Below are positions 1-7,660 of a DNA stretch of 17,613 nt, one piece after another; positions within the stretch are counted from its first letter, which is position 1; every line of letters starts with the position of its first letter. Both the position numbers and the translations under genes were made by a program. Under the pieces are notes generated by a model. That model was not told where the DNA came from, did no database searches, and saw nothing but the letters and a program-made list of their open reading frames with translations. Source of the stretch: an uncultured bacterium (GTDB lineage Bacteria; Pseudomonadota; Gammaproteobacteria; Burkholderiales; Burkholderiaceae_D); the NCBI GenBank assembly GCA_903872555.1, contig CAIQLE010000327.1:1-17613 (forward strand), written 5' to 3'.

Positions 1-806
1 AGCAAACCGCCCCAGATACCTTCAGGCGGTCGCTGCTCCAGCAAAATCTCTCCTTCATGCTGCACCAGTAGCATCACGGTAGATTTTTCAGGCACTTGTT
101 TCTTGGGTTTACGCACAGGCAGCTCGGCAGTACGTCCGGTGGCATAGGCGACACAGCGGGCCTGCATAGGGCAGGTGGCACATTGCGGACGATTGCGCGT
201 ACAGAGAGTTGCGCCCAGATCCATTAGCCCCTGAGTGTAGGATTCGATATCTTTGTCCGGCAGCAGTGACGAGGCACGCTGCCACAGCATTTTCTCTATG
301 CTGGCCTGCCCGGGGAAGCCTTCAATCCCAAACACGCGACAGAAAACCCGTTTCACATTGCCATCCAAAATCGCGGCCCGCGCACCATAGGCAAAAGCAG
401 CAATCGCAGCCGCTGTCGACGGGCCTATGCCGGGCAGGGCTGAGAGCTGTTCAGTATCGGAAGGGAATAAGGCGCCGTGTTCAGAGACGACCGTCTGAGC
501 ACAGCGATGCAGATTGCGGGCACGCGTGTAATAGCCCAGTCCGGCCCAGAGCGACATCACTTCTTCCGAGGACGCTGCGGCCAACGCAGACACATCAGGA
601 AATTTTTCCAGAAAACGGGCGTAATACGGAATCACCGTCGCCACCTGTGTCTGCTGCAGCATGATCTCAGAGAGCCAGATACGGTAGGCATCACGCGTTT
701 GCTGCCAGGGCAGCTGATGACGTCCATGCTGTTTCTGCCATTGGATCAGGGTGGCAGAAAAAGATTTATCAGTCTCGGAGAGATGTTTGTCGGCGATGCG
801 CTTCAT
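1..806 (-). CDS. mutY: A/G-specific adenine glycosylase MutY (3' end cut by window edge)
   Basis: Removes adenine mispaired with 8-oxoguanine or G; the last line of the GO repair pathway, cytoplasmic. I translated the minus strand from the ATG at 806-804; 268 residues are visible and the C-terminus is off the window (E. coli MutY is about 350 aa). Visible landmarks: WLSEIMLQQTQV with the catalytic Glu at about 47, a helix-hairpin-helix LPGIGPSTAAAI at about 124-135, the catalytic Asp in ILDGNV at about 148, and a [4Fe-4S] ligand set C202-x6-C209-x2-C212-x5-C218. The last visible residues (about 242-268, ending EQRPPEGIWGGL) begin the Nudix-like 8-oxoG recognition domain. The start is the first ATG after the mutM stop, which lies in the same reading frame 6 bp upstream, so the two are almost certainly one operon. 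No good Shine-Dalgarno sequence is seen, suggesting translational coupling to mutM. Confidence 0.97.
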   Translation of the reverse strand, partial: MKRIADKHLSETDKSFSATLIQWQKQHGRHQLPWQQTRDAYRIWLSEIMLQQTQVATVIPYYARFLEKFPDVSALAAASSEEVMSLWAGLGYYTRARNLHRCAQTVVSEHGALFPSDTEQLSALPGIGPSTAAAIAAFAYGARAAILDGNVKRVFCRVFGIEGFPGQASIEKMLWQRASSLLPDKDIESYTQGLMDLGATLCTRNRPQCATCPMQARCVAYATGRTAELPVRKPKKQVPEKSTVMLLVQHEGEILLEQRPPEGIWGGL

Positions 807-812
807 GAGGGC

Positions 813-1634
813 CTAGCGCTGGCAGCGCGCGCAGTAAAACGTTGAGCGCTGCCCCTGCACAATGCGACGGACAGTATTGCCACACTGCCGGCAATCTTCG
901 CCTTCGCGATCATAGACAAAATAGCTTTGCTGAAAATAACCGGATTGTCCGTCGGCACCGATGAAATCACGCAGGCTGCTGCCGCCTTGCGTGATGGCAG
1001 CGGCCAGTATGCGCTGTATCGCTGCCGCCAGTCGTGTGTAGCGCTGCAGCGAAACGCGGCGCGCTGCGGTGGCGGGATGAATACCGGCTTCGAACAGACT
1101 TTCGCAGGCGTAGATATTGCCGACACCGACCACAATGTCACCCGCCAGTAAAACCTGCTTGATGGCTGCGCTGCGATTGCGTGATTGCTGAAACAAGATC
1201 TGGGCCAGATCACTGCGGCCCAGCGGTTCTACGCCCAGACTGCGCAACAGGCTATGTTCTTCTATCTCACCTTCTTCAGAGCCATGCCACAGCACAGCGC
1301 CAAAACGGCGCGGATCCGTCAGGCGCATAAGCTGATCACCCAGCACGAGATCAAAATGATCATGCTTTTGTGGCGGCTGAGTGGCCGGCAAGATACGCAA
1401 ATGACCGGACATGCCCAGATGCAGGATCAGGCTGCCGTGCGCAAAATGTATCAAGAGATATTTGCCGCGCCGGCCGGTCGCGATGATGGCTTGATCTTTC
1501 AGCAATTGCGGCAGGTCTGAGGGAAATGGCCAGCGCAGGCCGCTGCGCCGCATGACGACGCCGGTGACGGTCTGACCCTCAACATGCGGTGCAATGCCGC
1601 GGCGCGTGACTTCGACTTCTGGTAATTCAGGCAT
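813..1634 (-). CDS. mutM: Formamidopyrimidine-DNA glycosylase MutM/Fpg
   Basis: Bifunctional glycosylase/AP lyase that excises 8-oxoguanine and formamidopyrimidines from DNA. The protein is 273 aa, the usual size. The start is fixed by chemistry: the mature enzyme uses the Pro after the initiator Met as nucleophile, and the ATG at 1634-1632 gives MPELPEVE with Pro2, Glu3 and Glu6. A longer in-frame extension to 1658 adds eight residues and would bury Pro2, so it is rejected. Other landmarks: the beta-hairpin Lys in GRRGKYL (K58), GVGNIYACESL with Asn173, and a C-terminal zinc finger C248-x2-C251-x16-C268-x2-C271 with the DNA-contacting Arg in GQRSTFYC. It is the first gene of the mutM-mutY operon, transcribed divergently from the TPR-lolB-ispE genes across about 120 bp. 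Confidence 0.97.
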   Translation of the reverse strand: MPELPEVEVTRRGIAPHVEGQTVTGVVMRRSGLRWPFPSDLPQLLKDQAIIATGRRGKYLLIHFAHGSLILHLGMSGHLRILPATQPPQKHDHFDLVLGDQLMRLTDPRRFGAVLWHGSEEGEIEEHSLLRSLGVEPLGRSDLAQILFQQSRNRSAAIKQVLLAGDIVVGVGNIYACESLFEAGIHPATAARRVSLQRYTRLAAAIQRILAAAITQGGSSLRDFIGADGQSGYFQQSYFVYDREGEDCRQCGNTVRRIVQGQRSTFYCARCQR

Positions 1635-1712
1635 GAGGCGAACACGGGTCAAATACAAGCTGAAGCTGAGACACGGGAAAATCGGCTTTCGTCGTAAAAT
1701 CCCTGCTCACCG

Positions 1713-1731
1713 GCTCAATTGCTAATTGAGC
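1713..1731. repeat. Perfect 8-bp inverted repeat in the mutM / TPR divergent gap
   Basis: The arms GCTCAATT (1713-1720) and AATTGAGC (1724-1731) are exact reverse complements separated by GCT. It sits between the divergent mutM and TPR-protein genes, 25 bp before the preferred TTG start at 1756, and overlaps the alternative TTG at 1726. No T-run follows, so it is not an intrinsic terminator. It could be an operator or a 5'-UTR hairpin; function is inference. Confidence 0.6.
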
Positions 1732-1755
1732 GTATCGCCTGCACTGGAAAGCCCC

Positions 1756-3516
1756 TTGAAAAAAATTTCGTTCATTCTAACGCTCTCCGCCTTATTTGCC
1801 TCAGCGAGCCTGGCTCAGGCCGCCCCTGATGCGCCTGAAGCCCCCCTGTCATCGGGCACCCAGGATGCAGACAGTTGGCTACCGACAGACAATCTTCCCA
1901 AACTGGCCTTGTCCGAAGAGTTAATGTTCAAGTACCTGTCTTCAGAGCTGGCGTTCCAGCGCGGTCAGGCTTTTGCTGCCTATTCGACCATGCTCTCGCT
2001 GGCTCGCTCCTCGGGTGACTCACGGCTGGCGCGCAGAGCAGTTGAATTTGCGATTGCAGGTTCGCTCACGGCCGAAGCGCTCAAAGGCGCGATTGTCTGG
2101 CATGAACTGGCACCGCGTTCTGAAGGCGCAGAGCAGACACTGCTGAGCCTGCAACTGGCGAACGGCCGCTTCGATGAGGCGAAACAAAAACTGGCGGCTG
2201 AATTTTCAGCGGCCACTCCGGCCACGCTGCCTGTAGTGATCGCGAATGTACAGCGCCAGCTCTCACGCGTTTCTGATCGCACTAAAGCCAATGCTTTGTT
2301 CAAAGAGTTAATTGAACCCTATCGCGATACGCTGGATGCGAAGCTGGCACTGGCGCAATTAGCCATGGTGAGTGGCGATCGTGCCTCAGCCTTACGCGAA
2401 GCACGCGAAGCGCTGGCGAAATATCCCAAGTCTGAAGTGGCAGCGCTGATGCTGGCACAAGTGACGGAAAATAAAACCGAGGCTGCAAAATCCCTGGCGG
2501 ACTTCCTGCAAAAAAATCCCAAAGCACGCGATGTACGCATAGCCTATTCACGCATGCTGTTCGATCAGACCAAACTGAGCGAAGCCAAGAAAGAGTTCCA
2601 GACCCTGATACAGCAATATCCCAACGACCAGACCGCGCTGTATGCATTGGGTCTGCTGTCGGTTCAGACCAATGATCTGAAAGATGCTGAAACTTACCTT
2701 TCTGCCTATATCAAATCTCTGGGTGGCAAGTCGGATAATGAGCGCGATTCGACTCAGGCTCTGATGGTTCTGGCGCAAATTTCCGAAGACCGCAACGATA
2801 CGGCAGGTGCACTGAAATGGCTGGAGATGGTCGATGCCAGCAACCATACCAATTACCTTGGTTCACTGATGAAACGTGCGCAGCTACAAGCCAAAAGCGG
2901 CAAGCTGAGTCTGGCGCGCGCTCTGCTCAGTCAGGCGGAAGTAGAAAGCGATGACGAACGCGTGAAGCTGATCGTGGCTGAAGCGCAGCTCTTGCGCGAT
3001 GCGGGCCAGCTGAGCGACGCTATGAAGCTGATCGAAGAGGCGATGGAAAATCATAAGGACAATCCTGACCTGCTCTATGAGCATGCAATGCTTGCAGAGA
3101 AGGCACATCAGTTCGACGTAATGGAACGCTCTCTGCGCAGCATCATCAGAATAACCCCCGCCAATCAGCACGCTTACAACGCGCTCGGTTATTCACTGGC
3201 TGAACGTAATCTGCGCCTGCCTGAAGCCTATGACCTGATCAAAAAAGCGACTGAACTGGCACCGGACGATGCCTTCATACTGGATAGTCTGGGCTGGGTG
3301 GAATTTCGTCTGGGCCGGCTGGAAAAAGCGGAAGAGACTTTGCGCCGTGCCTATGCAATGAAAGCTGATCCGGAAATCGCCACGCATCTGGGTGAGGTTT
3401 TGTGGACGCGCGGGCGCGAAGATGAAGCGAAAAAACTCTGGCGCAATGCGAATAGCAACAACCCAAAAAATGAAACCCTGAAAGATACGCTGCAAAGACT
3501 ACAGGTGAAGCTCTGA
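1756..3516 (+). CDS. Secreted/periplasmic TPR-repeat protein
   Basis: A TPR-repeat protein of 586 aa from the preferred start; exact role unknown. I chose TTG at 1756 because it yields an ideal signal peptide: Lys2-Lys3, a hydrophobic core ISFILTLSALFASASL, and an AQA cleavage site at about 20-22. It is preceded by GGAAAG at 1746-1751. The alternative TTG at 1726 adds ten residues, has no ribosome binding site and overlaps an inverted repeat. After a Pro/Ala-rich linker the protein is almost entirely helical repeats. The clearest TPRs are near the C-terminus: AYNALGYSLAERN, LPEAYDLIKKATELAPDD and LDSLGWVEFRLGRLEKAEE at about 472-535. TPRs are protein-interaction scaffolds. Its position directly before lolB suggests envelope work such as outer-membrane biogenesis, but that is inference. 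The 65-bp gap to lolB has no terminator, so they are probably cotranscribed. Confidence 0.9.
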   Translation: MKKISFILTLSALFASASLAQAAPDAPEAPLSSGTQDADSWLPTDNLPKLALSEELMFKYLSSELAFQRGQAFAAYSTMLSLARSSGDSRLARRAVEFAIAGSLTAEALKGAIVWHELAPRSEGAEQTLLSLQLANGRFDEAKQKLAAEFSAATPATLPVVIANVQRQLSRVSDRTKANALFKELIEPYRDTLDAKLALAQLAMVSGDRASALREAREALAKYPKSEVAALMLAQVTENKTEAAKSLADFLQKNPKARDVRIAYSRMLFDQTKLSEAKKEFQTLIQQYPNDQTALYALGLLSVQTNDLKDAETYLSAYIKSLGGKSDNERDSTQALMVLAQISEDRNDTAGALKWLEMVDASNHTNYLGSLMKRAQLQAKSGKLSLARALLSQAEVESDDERVKLIVAEAQLLRDAGQLSDAMKLIEEAMENHKDNPDLLYEHAMLAEKAHQFDVMERSLRSIIRITPANQHAYNALGYSLAERNLRLPEAYDLIKKATELAPDDAFILDSLGWVEFRLGRLEKAEETLRRAYAMKADPEIATHLGEVLWTRGREDEAKKLWRNANSNNPKNETLKDTLQRLQVKL

Positions 3517-3581
3517 TACCGGATAGCATTCAGTTCCGGATCTGAGCAGCTTGCCTTATCTTTCCTAATCGCGCCCACATC

Positions 3582-4175
3582 ATGCGCCAGCTGATACTCG
3601 CCCTTTCTCTGCTCACTCTGCTGATACTGGGTGGGTGTAGCAGCCTGCCACCTGTCGCTGGCGGCATGCGCGTCTATCAGAGCGATATCACGCTTTCAGG
3701 CCGGCTGTCGGTGCGCTACACACAAGAGGGCAAGCCGCAATCGCTGCAAGGCAAATTCAGCTGGCAGCAGCATGGGCAAGGGATCAACATCGTTTTGTAT
3801 TCTCCTTTAGGGCAGACAGTAGCGAAGATGACGCTGATGCCCGGCATGGCCACGCTGGAGCTGCCTGACAAAGGCATACGACAGGCCAGTGATGTGGCTG
3901 AGCTGACGCAGGATCTTCTGGGCTGGCCCTTGCCGGCGCAGGGTCTGCGTTACTGGCTGCAGGGCTTTCTCCCTTTAGCTTCTGGCCAGTTGCAGACGAT
4001 GGCTGCAGAGGATGCCGCCACTTTTTCCAGCGAAGGCTGGAATGGCCGCTACGTCAGCTGGCAGCAAAGCGGAACGCTGGTCTATCCTAAACGCATTGAT
4101 CTGGAACGCGCTACAGCATCTGGCGGTGACATTGCCTTACGCATCGTGATCGACGATTACCTGCCTCAACACTGA
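3582..4175 (+). CDS. lolB: Outer-membrane lipoprotein LolB
   Basis: LolB receives lipoproteins from the periplasmic carrier LolA and inserts them into the inner leaflet of the outer membrane; it is itself a lipoprotein. The 197-aa product begins MRQLILALSLLTLLILGGC, a lipoprotein signal peptide with a LGGC lipobox and lipidated Cys at residue 19. The mature part has the family pattern: an early LSGRLSVRYTQEGK strand, then GKFSWQQHGQGINIVLYSPLGQT, and the LLGWPLPAQGLRYWLQG block typical of LolB. It lies 7 bp upstream of ispE, an arrangement common in beta- and gammaproteobacteria, so the two are probably cotranslated. No strong Shine-Dalgarno sequence precedes the ATG. Confidence 0.95.
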   Translation: MRQLILALSLLTLLILGGCSSLPPVAGGMRVYQSDITLSGRLSVRYTQEGKPQSLQGKFSWQQHGQGINIVLYSPLGQTVAKMTLMPGMATLELPDKGIRQASDVAELTQDLLGWPLPAQGLRYWLQGFLPLASGQLQTMAAEDAATFSSEGWNGRYVSWQQSGTLVYPKRIDLERATASGGDIALRIVIDDYLPQH

Positions 4176-4182
4176 ACCACCT

Positions 4183-5046
4183 ATGCGCTCGCTTCATCAC
4201 TGTCCCGCACCCGCCAAGCTGAATCTATTTCTGCACATCACAGGACGACGGGAGGATGGATATCATTTATTGCAGTCCGTTTTTCAGCTGATAGATTTCG
4301 CTGATGAATTGCATTTTGATTTGCGCGATGATGAATTGATTCAGCGCAGTACGCAGGTGGAGGGTGTTCCTGAAAGCGCTGATCTGATTGTGCGTGCGGC
4401 TTTGCTGCTGCAAGCGATTGCAGCCGATCGCGGCCTGAGCGTCCCCGGCGTGAACATCGCCATAGATAAACGATTGCCTATGGGCGGCGGGCTGGGCGGC
4501 GGCTCTTCGGATGCTGCTACGACGCTGATGGTGCTCAATCATTTATGGAAAATCGGTCTGACACGCACCGAACTGATGCAAACAGGGCTGAAACTCGGGG
4601 CTGATGTGCCCTTTTTTCTGCTCGGACAAAATGCGTTTGTCGAAGGCATAGGCGAGGTACTGACGCCTGTGCCCACGCCGCCTGCCTGCTTTCTGGTGAT
4701 ACACCCCGGCGTGGCAGTAGCAACCCCCCTGATTTTCAATGCGGCTGAATTGACACGAGACACCAAAGCAGTCAGAATGTCGGACTTTTCCAAGCGCCTT
4801 CCGGGCTTTGGAAAGAACGATTTGCAAGCGGTGGCCTCCCGCGCTTTTCCTGCAGTCGCTGACGCCCTAGATTGGCTGTCTGACTTTGGAGATGCACGGA
4901 TGACTGGCTCCGGAGCCTGTGTATTTGCTGCATTTGCCTCTGAATCTGAGGCAGACGCTGTGCTTCTGAGCGTGCCCCCAGTGTGGCGCGCATGGAAAAG
5001 CAGGACGCTGGATGCTCACCCTCTGGCCCATCTGCTGCCATCGTAA
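4183..5046 (+). CDS. ispE: 4-diphosphocytidyl-2-C-methyl-D-erythritol kinase IspE
   Basis: A GHMP-family kinase that phosphorylates the 2-hydroxyl of CDP-methylerythritol with ATP in the non-mevalonate (MEP) isoprenoid pathway. The protein is 287 aa, near the usual size. Landmarks: PAPAKLNLFLHITGRREDGY at about 8-27 with Lys12, the glycine-rich ATP loop PMGGGLGGGSSDAA at 99-112, the catalytic Asp in GADVPFFLLG (D141), and the third GHMP motif MTGSGACVFA near the C-terminus. It follows lolB after 7 bp and is followed 41 bp later by tRNA-Gln. No clear ribosome binding site is visible, consistent with coupling to lolB. Confidence 0.97.
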   Translation: MRSLHHCPAPAKLNLFLHITGRREDGYHLLQSVFQLIDFADELHFDLRDDELIQRSTQVEGVPESADLIVRAALLLQAIAADRGLSVPGVNIAIDKRLPMGGGLGGGSSDAATTLMVLNHLWKIGLTRTELMQTGLKLGADVPFFLLGQNAFVEGIGEVLTPVPTPPACFLVIHPGVAVATPLIFNAAELTRDTKAVRMSDFSKRLPGFGKNDLQAVASRAFPAVADALDWLSDFGDARMTGSGACVFAAFASESEADAVLLSVPPVWRAWKSRTLDAHPLAHLLPS

Positions 5047-5055
5047 ACAGAATTC

Positions 5056-5075
5056 GTTCGGCTGATAAGCCGGAC
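5056..5075 (+). repeat. Hairpin between ispE and tRNA-Gln
   Basis: The arms GTTCGGCT (5056-5063) and AGCCGGAC (5068-5075) can pair over 8 bp with one G-U, closing a GATA tetraloop. It begins 9 bp after the ispE stop codon and ends 12 nt before the tRNA 5' end. No U-tract follows. It might protect the ispE 3' end or be a processing structure when tRNA is cut from a joint transcript; the role is inferred. Confidence 0.5.
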
Positions 5076-5087
5076 AAACGGTTGTGT

Positions 5088-5164
5088 AGGGGAATCGCCA
5101 AGTTGGTTAAGGCACTGGATTTTGATTCCAGCATTCCAAGGTTCGACTCCTTGTTCCCCTGCCA
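5088..5164 (+). tRNA. tRNA-Gln (anticodon TTG), CCA encoded
   Basis: It folds as a standard cloverleaf. The acceptor stem AGGGGAA (5088-5094) pairs with TTCCCCT (5154-5160), followed by discriminator G5161 and encoded CCA 5162-5164. The anticodon stem CTGGA/TCCAG (5115-5119/5127-5131) holds the loop TTTTGAT with anticodon TTG at 5122-5124, reading CAA. The T arm contains GGTTCGACTCC. It lies between ispE and prs. Confidence 0.97.
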
Positions 5165-5225
5165 TTAATTAGCCTGAAGGCTGCACGCTGAGCCTGGGCC
5201 TGATAAAAAAAGAGCAACACATTCT

Positions 5226-5261
5226 AAAAGCCGCCAACGCACATAAGCGCTGGCGGCTTTT
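5226..5261 (+). terminator. Terminator-like hairpin between tRNA-Gln and prs
   Basis: The arms AAAAGCCGCCAACGC (5226-5240) and GCGCTGGCGGCTTTT (5247-5261) pair over 15 bp with one internal A-C mismatch and a 6-nt loop. The T-run is only four bases and lies within the stem, so termination may be partial. The hairpin ends just 27 bp before the prs ATG. Confidence 0.7.
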
Positions 5262-5288
5262 CAAACTTATAAGAGAAGCAGGGATCAC

Positions 5289-6254
5289 ATGGTCCACGAG
5301 AACCTGATGGTTTTTACCGGGAGTGCCATCCCGGAACTCGCCGCCGGCGTTGCCAAGCAATTGGGCATCCCGCTGGGTAAGGCGGTGGTGTCGCGCTTCT
5401 CGGATGGCGAGATCGTGGTTGAGATTAATGAAAACGTCCGCGGTAAGGATGTCTTCGTTCTGCAGTCCACTTGCGCGCCGACCAATGACAACCTGATGGA
5501 AATCATGTTGATGGTCGATGCACTTAAGCGCTCCTCAGCCGGTCGTATCACTGCGGTGCTGCCGTATTACGGTTATGCCCGTCAGGATCGCCGCCCGCGC
5601 TCTGCTCGCGTAGCCATCTCGGCCAAAGTGGTCGCCAATATGCTGCAAGAGGCAGGTGTCGAGCGCGTTCTGATCATGGATCTGCATGCAGACCAGATTC
5701 AGGGTTTCTTCGATATCCCTGTTGATAATATTTATGCTTCGCCGGTACTGCTGACTGATCTGGTCGAAAAGAAGTACGACGATCTGCTGGTGGTGTCACC
5801 TGATGTGGGCGGTGTGGTTCGTGCACGTGCTCTGGCAAAACGACTCAATTGTGATCTGGCTATTATCGACAAGCGTCGCCCCAAGGCGAATGTGTCGGAA
5901 GTCATGAACATCATTGGTGAAGTCGAAGGCCGCAACTGCGTCATCATGGACGACATGGTGGATACCGCAGGTACATTGACCAAAGCGGCTGAAGTATTGA
6001 AGGAACGTGGCGCTAAAAAAGTGATTGCCTATTGCACGCACCCCGTACTGTCGGGTCCTGCGATTGATCGTATCGCCAATTCCCCACTCGATGAGCTGGT
6101 AGTGACTGACACCATACCGCTCAGCGATGCCGCTAAAGCGTGCAAAAAAATTCGTCAGCTGACCTGCGCTTCACTGCTGGCAGAAACCATACGCCGCATC
6201 AGCAAAGGTGATTCCGTGATGTCTTTGTTTGCCGAGGACGAAGCGAACAGTTAA
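5289..6254 (+). CDS. prs: Ribose-phosphate pyrophosphokinase (PRPP synthetase)
   Basis: Makes 5-phosphoribosyl-1-pyrophosphate from ribose-5-phosphate and ATP, feeding purine, pyrimidine, NAD, His and Trp synthesis. The product is 321 aa (E. coli Prs is 315). Landmarks: the flexible ATP loop [18 protein letters not shown] at about 96-113, [11 protein letters not shown] at about 131-141 with the ATP-contacting His133, and the PRPP-binding loop [12 protein letters not shown] at about 218-229. The N-terminus [13 protein letters not shown] matches class I enzymes. AGGGA at 5280-5284 precedes the ATG. Only 27 bp separate the ATG from the upstream hairpin, so transcription must come from further upstream. 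A terminator hairpin follows the stop closely. Confidence 0.98.
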   Translation: MVHENLMVFTGSAIPELAAGVAKQLGIPLGKAVVSRFSDGEIVVEINENVRGKDVFVLQSTCAPTNDNLMEIMLMVDALKRSSAGRITAVLPYYGYARQDRRPRSARVAISAKVVANMLQEAGVERVLIMDLHADQIQGFFDIPVDNIYASPVLLTDLVEKKYDDLLVVSPDVGGVVRARALAKRLNCDLAIIDKRRPKANVSEVMNIIGEVEGRNCVIMDDMVDTAGTLTKAAEVLKERGAKKVIAYCTHPVLSGPAIDRIANSPLDELVVTDTIPLSDAAKACKKIRQLTCASLLAETIRRISKGDSVMSLFAEDEANS

Positions 6255-6259
6255 GTAGT

Positions 6260-6288
6260 GAAACGATGCATCAGCATCGTTTCTTTTT
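6260..6288 (+). terminator. Intrinsic terminator after prs
   Basis: A perfect 10-bp stem, GAAACGATGC (6260-6269) and GCATCGTTTC (6274-6283), with a 4-nt loop ATCA, followed by five T. It starts 6 bp after the prs stop, so rplY probably has its own promoter or depends on readthrough. Confidence 0.85.
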
Positions 6289-6320
6289 CAGATCCTCTGG
6301 TCGCGGGGGATCTTATTGAA

Positions 6321-6342
6321 GGGCGCAAGCCCATAACAGGAG
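6321..6342 (+). promoter_or_regulatory. rplY leader: GNRA-type mini-hairpin plus Shine-Dalgarno
   Basis: GGGC (6321-6324) and GCCC (6329-6332) flank the tetraloop GCAA. A strong AGGAG follows at 6338-6342, six bases before the rplY ATG. The hairpin would sit just upstream of the ribosome binding site and could affect initiation; any autoregulation by L25 is speculation. Confidence 0.55.
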
Positions 6343-6348
6343 CAACAC

Positions 6349-6954
6349 ATGAAAGTTATCGCATTTGCACGCACTGAGCAGGGGTCCGGAGCGAGCCGCC
6401 GCCTGCGCAGAGCTGGTCACACCCCCGGTATCATTTACGGCGGCACCAGCGCACCAATGAATATTTCGCTCGATCACAATGCGCTGTATCACGCGCTGAA
6501 AAAAGAAGCTTTTCATTCCTCAATTCTGGACATGGAAATTGACGGCAAGGCAGAGAAAGTACTGCTGCGCGACTTCCAGGTACACGCGTTCAAACAACTG
6601 GTGCTGCATGCTGATTTCCAGCGCGTTGACCCGAACCAGAAGATCCACGTCAAAGTGCCTCTGCACTTCGTGAACGCAGATATCGCGCCGGTCGTGAAAC
6701 TGTCTGGTGGCGTAATCAGCCACGTGATGAACGAGCTGGATGTCAGCTGCCTGCCGAAAGATCTGCCTGAGTTCATCGAAGTCGATCTGTCGACCATGCA
6801 AGATGGCGCATCATTCCACGTAGCCGATCTGAAGCTGCCTGCCGGCGTCGCTGCTGTGCATGCCAAGGACAATCCAACCATCGCTACCGCAACGATTCCA
6901 CGCGGCGCGAAGGCTGATGCGACCGAAGATGCTGCTGCAGAAGAAAAGAAATAA
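6349..6954 (+). CDS. rplY: 50S ribosomal protein L25, CTC (general stress) form
   Basis: L25 binds 5S rRNA in the large ribosomal subunit. This 201-aa protein is the long two-domain CTC/TL5 type, versus about 94 aa for E. coli L25. The N-terminal L25 domain (about 1-95) contains [20 protein letters not shown] and the [20 protein letters not shown] segment. The C-terminal beta-domain (about 98-185) contains [19 protein letters not shown] and a [24 protein letters not shown] block. The tail is rich in Ala, Glu and Lys (AAAEEKK), as usual in proteobacteria. The start is fixed by AGGAG at 6338-6342. It is bracketed by terminators on both sides, suggesting a monocistronic unit. Confidence 0.97.
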   Translation: MKVIAFARTEQGSGASRRLRRAGHTPGIIYGGTSAPMNISLDHNALYHALKKEAFHSSILDMEIDGKAEKVLLRDFQVHAFKQLVLHADFQRVDPNQKIHVKVPLHFVNADIAPVVKLSGGVISHVMNELDVSCLPKDLPEFIEVDLSTMQDGASFHVADLKLPAGVAAVHAKDNPTIATATIPRGAKADATEDAAAEEKK

Positions 6955-6969
6955 TTGCTCTTGCTTCAA

Positions 6970-7000
6970 AAAAAAGCCCGTCCTCGTGACGGGCTTTTTT
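6970..7000 (+). terminator. Intrinsic terminator after rplY
   Basis: GC-rich arms GCCCGTC (6976-6982) and GACGGGC (6988-6994) around a 5-nt loop, flanked by an A-run on the left and six T on the right. The A and T runs can extend the stem to 13 bp. This is a strong terminator 15 bp after the rplY stop. Confidence 0.92.
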
Positions 7001-7063
7001 GCGGTCTCAGTATTGATCAGATAATCTGTTTTTTTATTCACCCGTCTCTTTCAGACCAGCACC

Positions 7064-7660
7064 ATGCCCAGCGCACCTATACGCCTGATTGTCGGTCTCG
7101 GTAATCCCGGTGCTGACTATGAACAGACCCGGCACAATGCCGGCTTCTGGCTGGTCGACCAGCTCGCCCATGGCGATCTGAAGCGGGAAACACGCTTCCA
7201 TGCGCTGGCCGCAAAAATCCGTGTCTCGGGCAATGAAGTCTGGCTGCTGCAACCCCAGACTTTCATGAACCGCTCCGGTCAGGCTGTCGGTGCGATTGCC
7301 CGCTTCTATAAAATCAATCCGGATGAAATTTTAGTCGTGCATGACGAGCTTGATCTGCCGCCCGGCACGGCCAAGCTTAAAAAGGGTGGCTCCTCCGGCG
7401 GACATAATGGACTCAAGGACATTACAGCGGCGCTTGGCACTCAGGATTACTGGCGTCTGCGTCTGGGTATAGGCCATCCGCGTGAAATGGGCTTACAGCA
7501 GCCTGTGGTGGATTTTGTGCTGCACCGCCCGCGCAAGGAAGAACAATCCCTGATTGATCAGTCCATAGAAAAATCTTTGTCGGTCATTGCTCTGCTTTGC
7601 GCAGGTCAGATTGAGCAGGCCATGCTGGAACTCCATACCGACAAAAACCCCCGCCAATAA
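7064..7660 (+). CDS. pth: Peptidyl-tRNA hydrolase
   Basis: Cleaves the ester between peptide and tRNA on drop-off peptidyl-tRNAs, recycling tRNA; an essential cytoplasmic enzyme. The product is 198 aa (E. coli 194). All catalytic motifs are visible: [20 protein letters not shown] with Asn14 and catalytic His24, QTFMNRSG with Asn69, [11 protein letters not shown] with Asp94, and [13 protein letters not shown] with Asn115. The ATG at 7064 gives the expected short N-terminus; no good Shine-Dalgarno sequence precedes it. In E. coli pth is followed by ychF, but here the plus strand continues into a long non-coding stretch and an H-NS gene. No clear terminator is seen after it; the weak hairpin at 7743-7770 lacks a T-run. 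Confidence 0.97.
   Translation: MPSAPIRLIVGLGNPGADYEQTRHNAGFWLVDQLAHGDLKRETRFHALAAKIRVSGNEVWLLQPQTFMNRSGQAVGAIARFYKINPDEILVVHDELDLPPGTAKLKKGGSSGGHNGLKDITAALGTQDYWRLRLGIGHPREMGLQQPVVDFVLHRPRKEEQSLIDQSIEKSLSVIALLCAGQIEQAMLELHTDKNPRQ

Noticed and set aside
209..845. Long plus-strand ORFs opposite mutY
   Set aside because: Antisense to a gene with intact catalytic motifs; low-complexity, Arg/Pro/Ser-rich translations with no recognisable domain.
1726..1755. Upstream TTG start for the TPR protein
   Set aside because: It adds ten residues ahead of a well-formed signal peptide, has no Shine-Dalgarno sequence and overlaps a palindrome; TTG at 1756 with GGAAAG upstream fits better.
2548..3578. Several minus-strand ORFs opposite the TPR gene
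   Set aside because: Shadow frames of a repetitive helical coding sequence; no start signals or domains.
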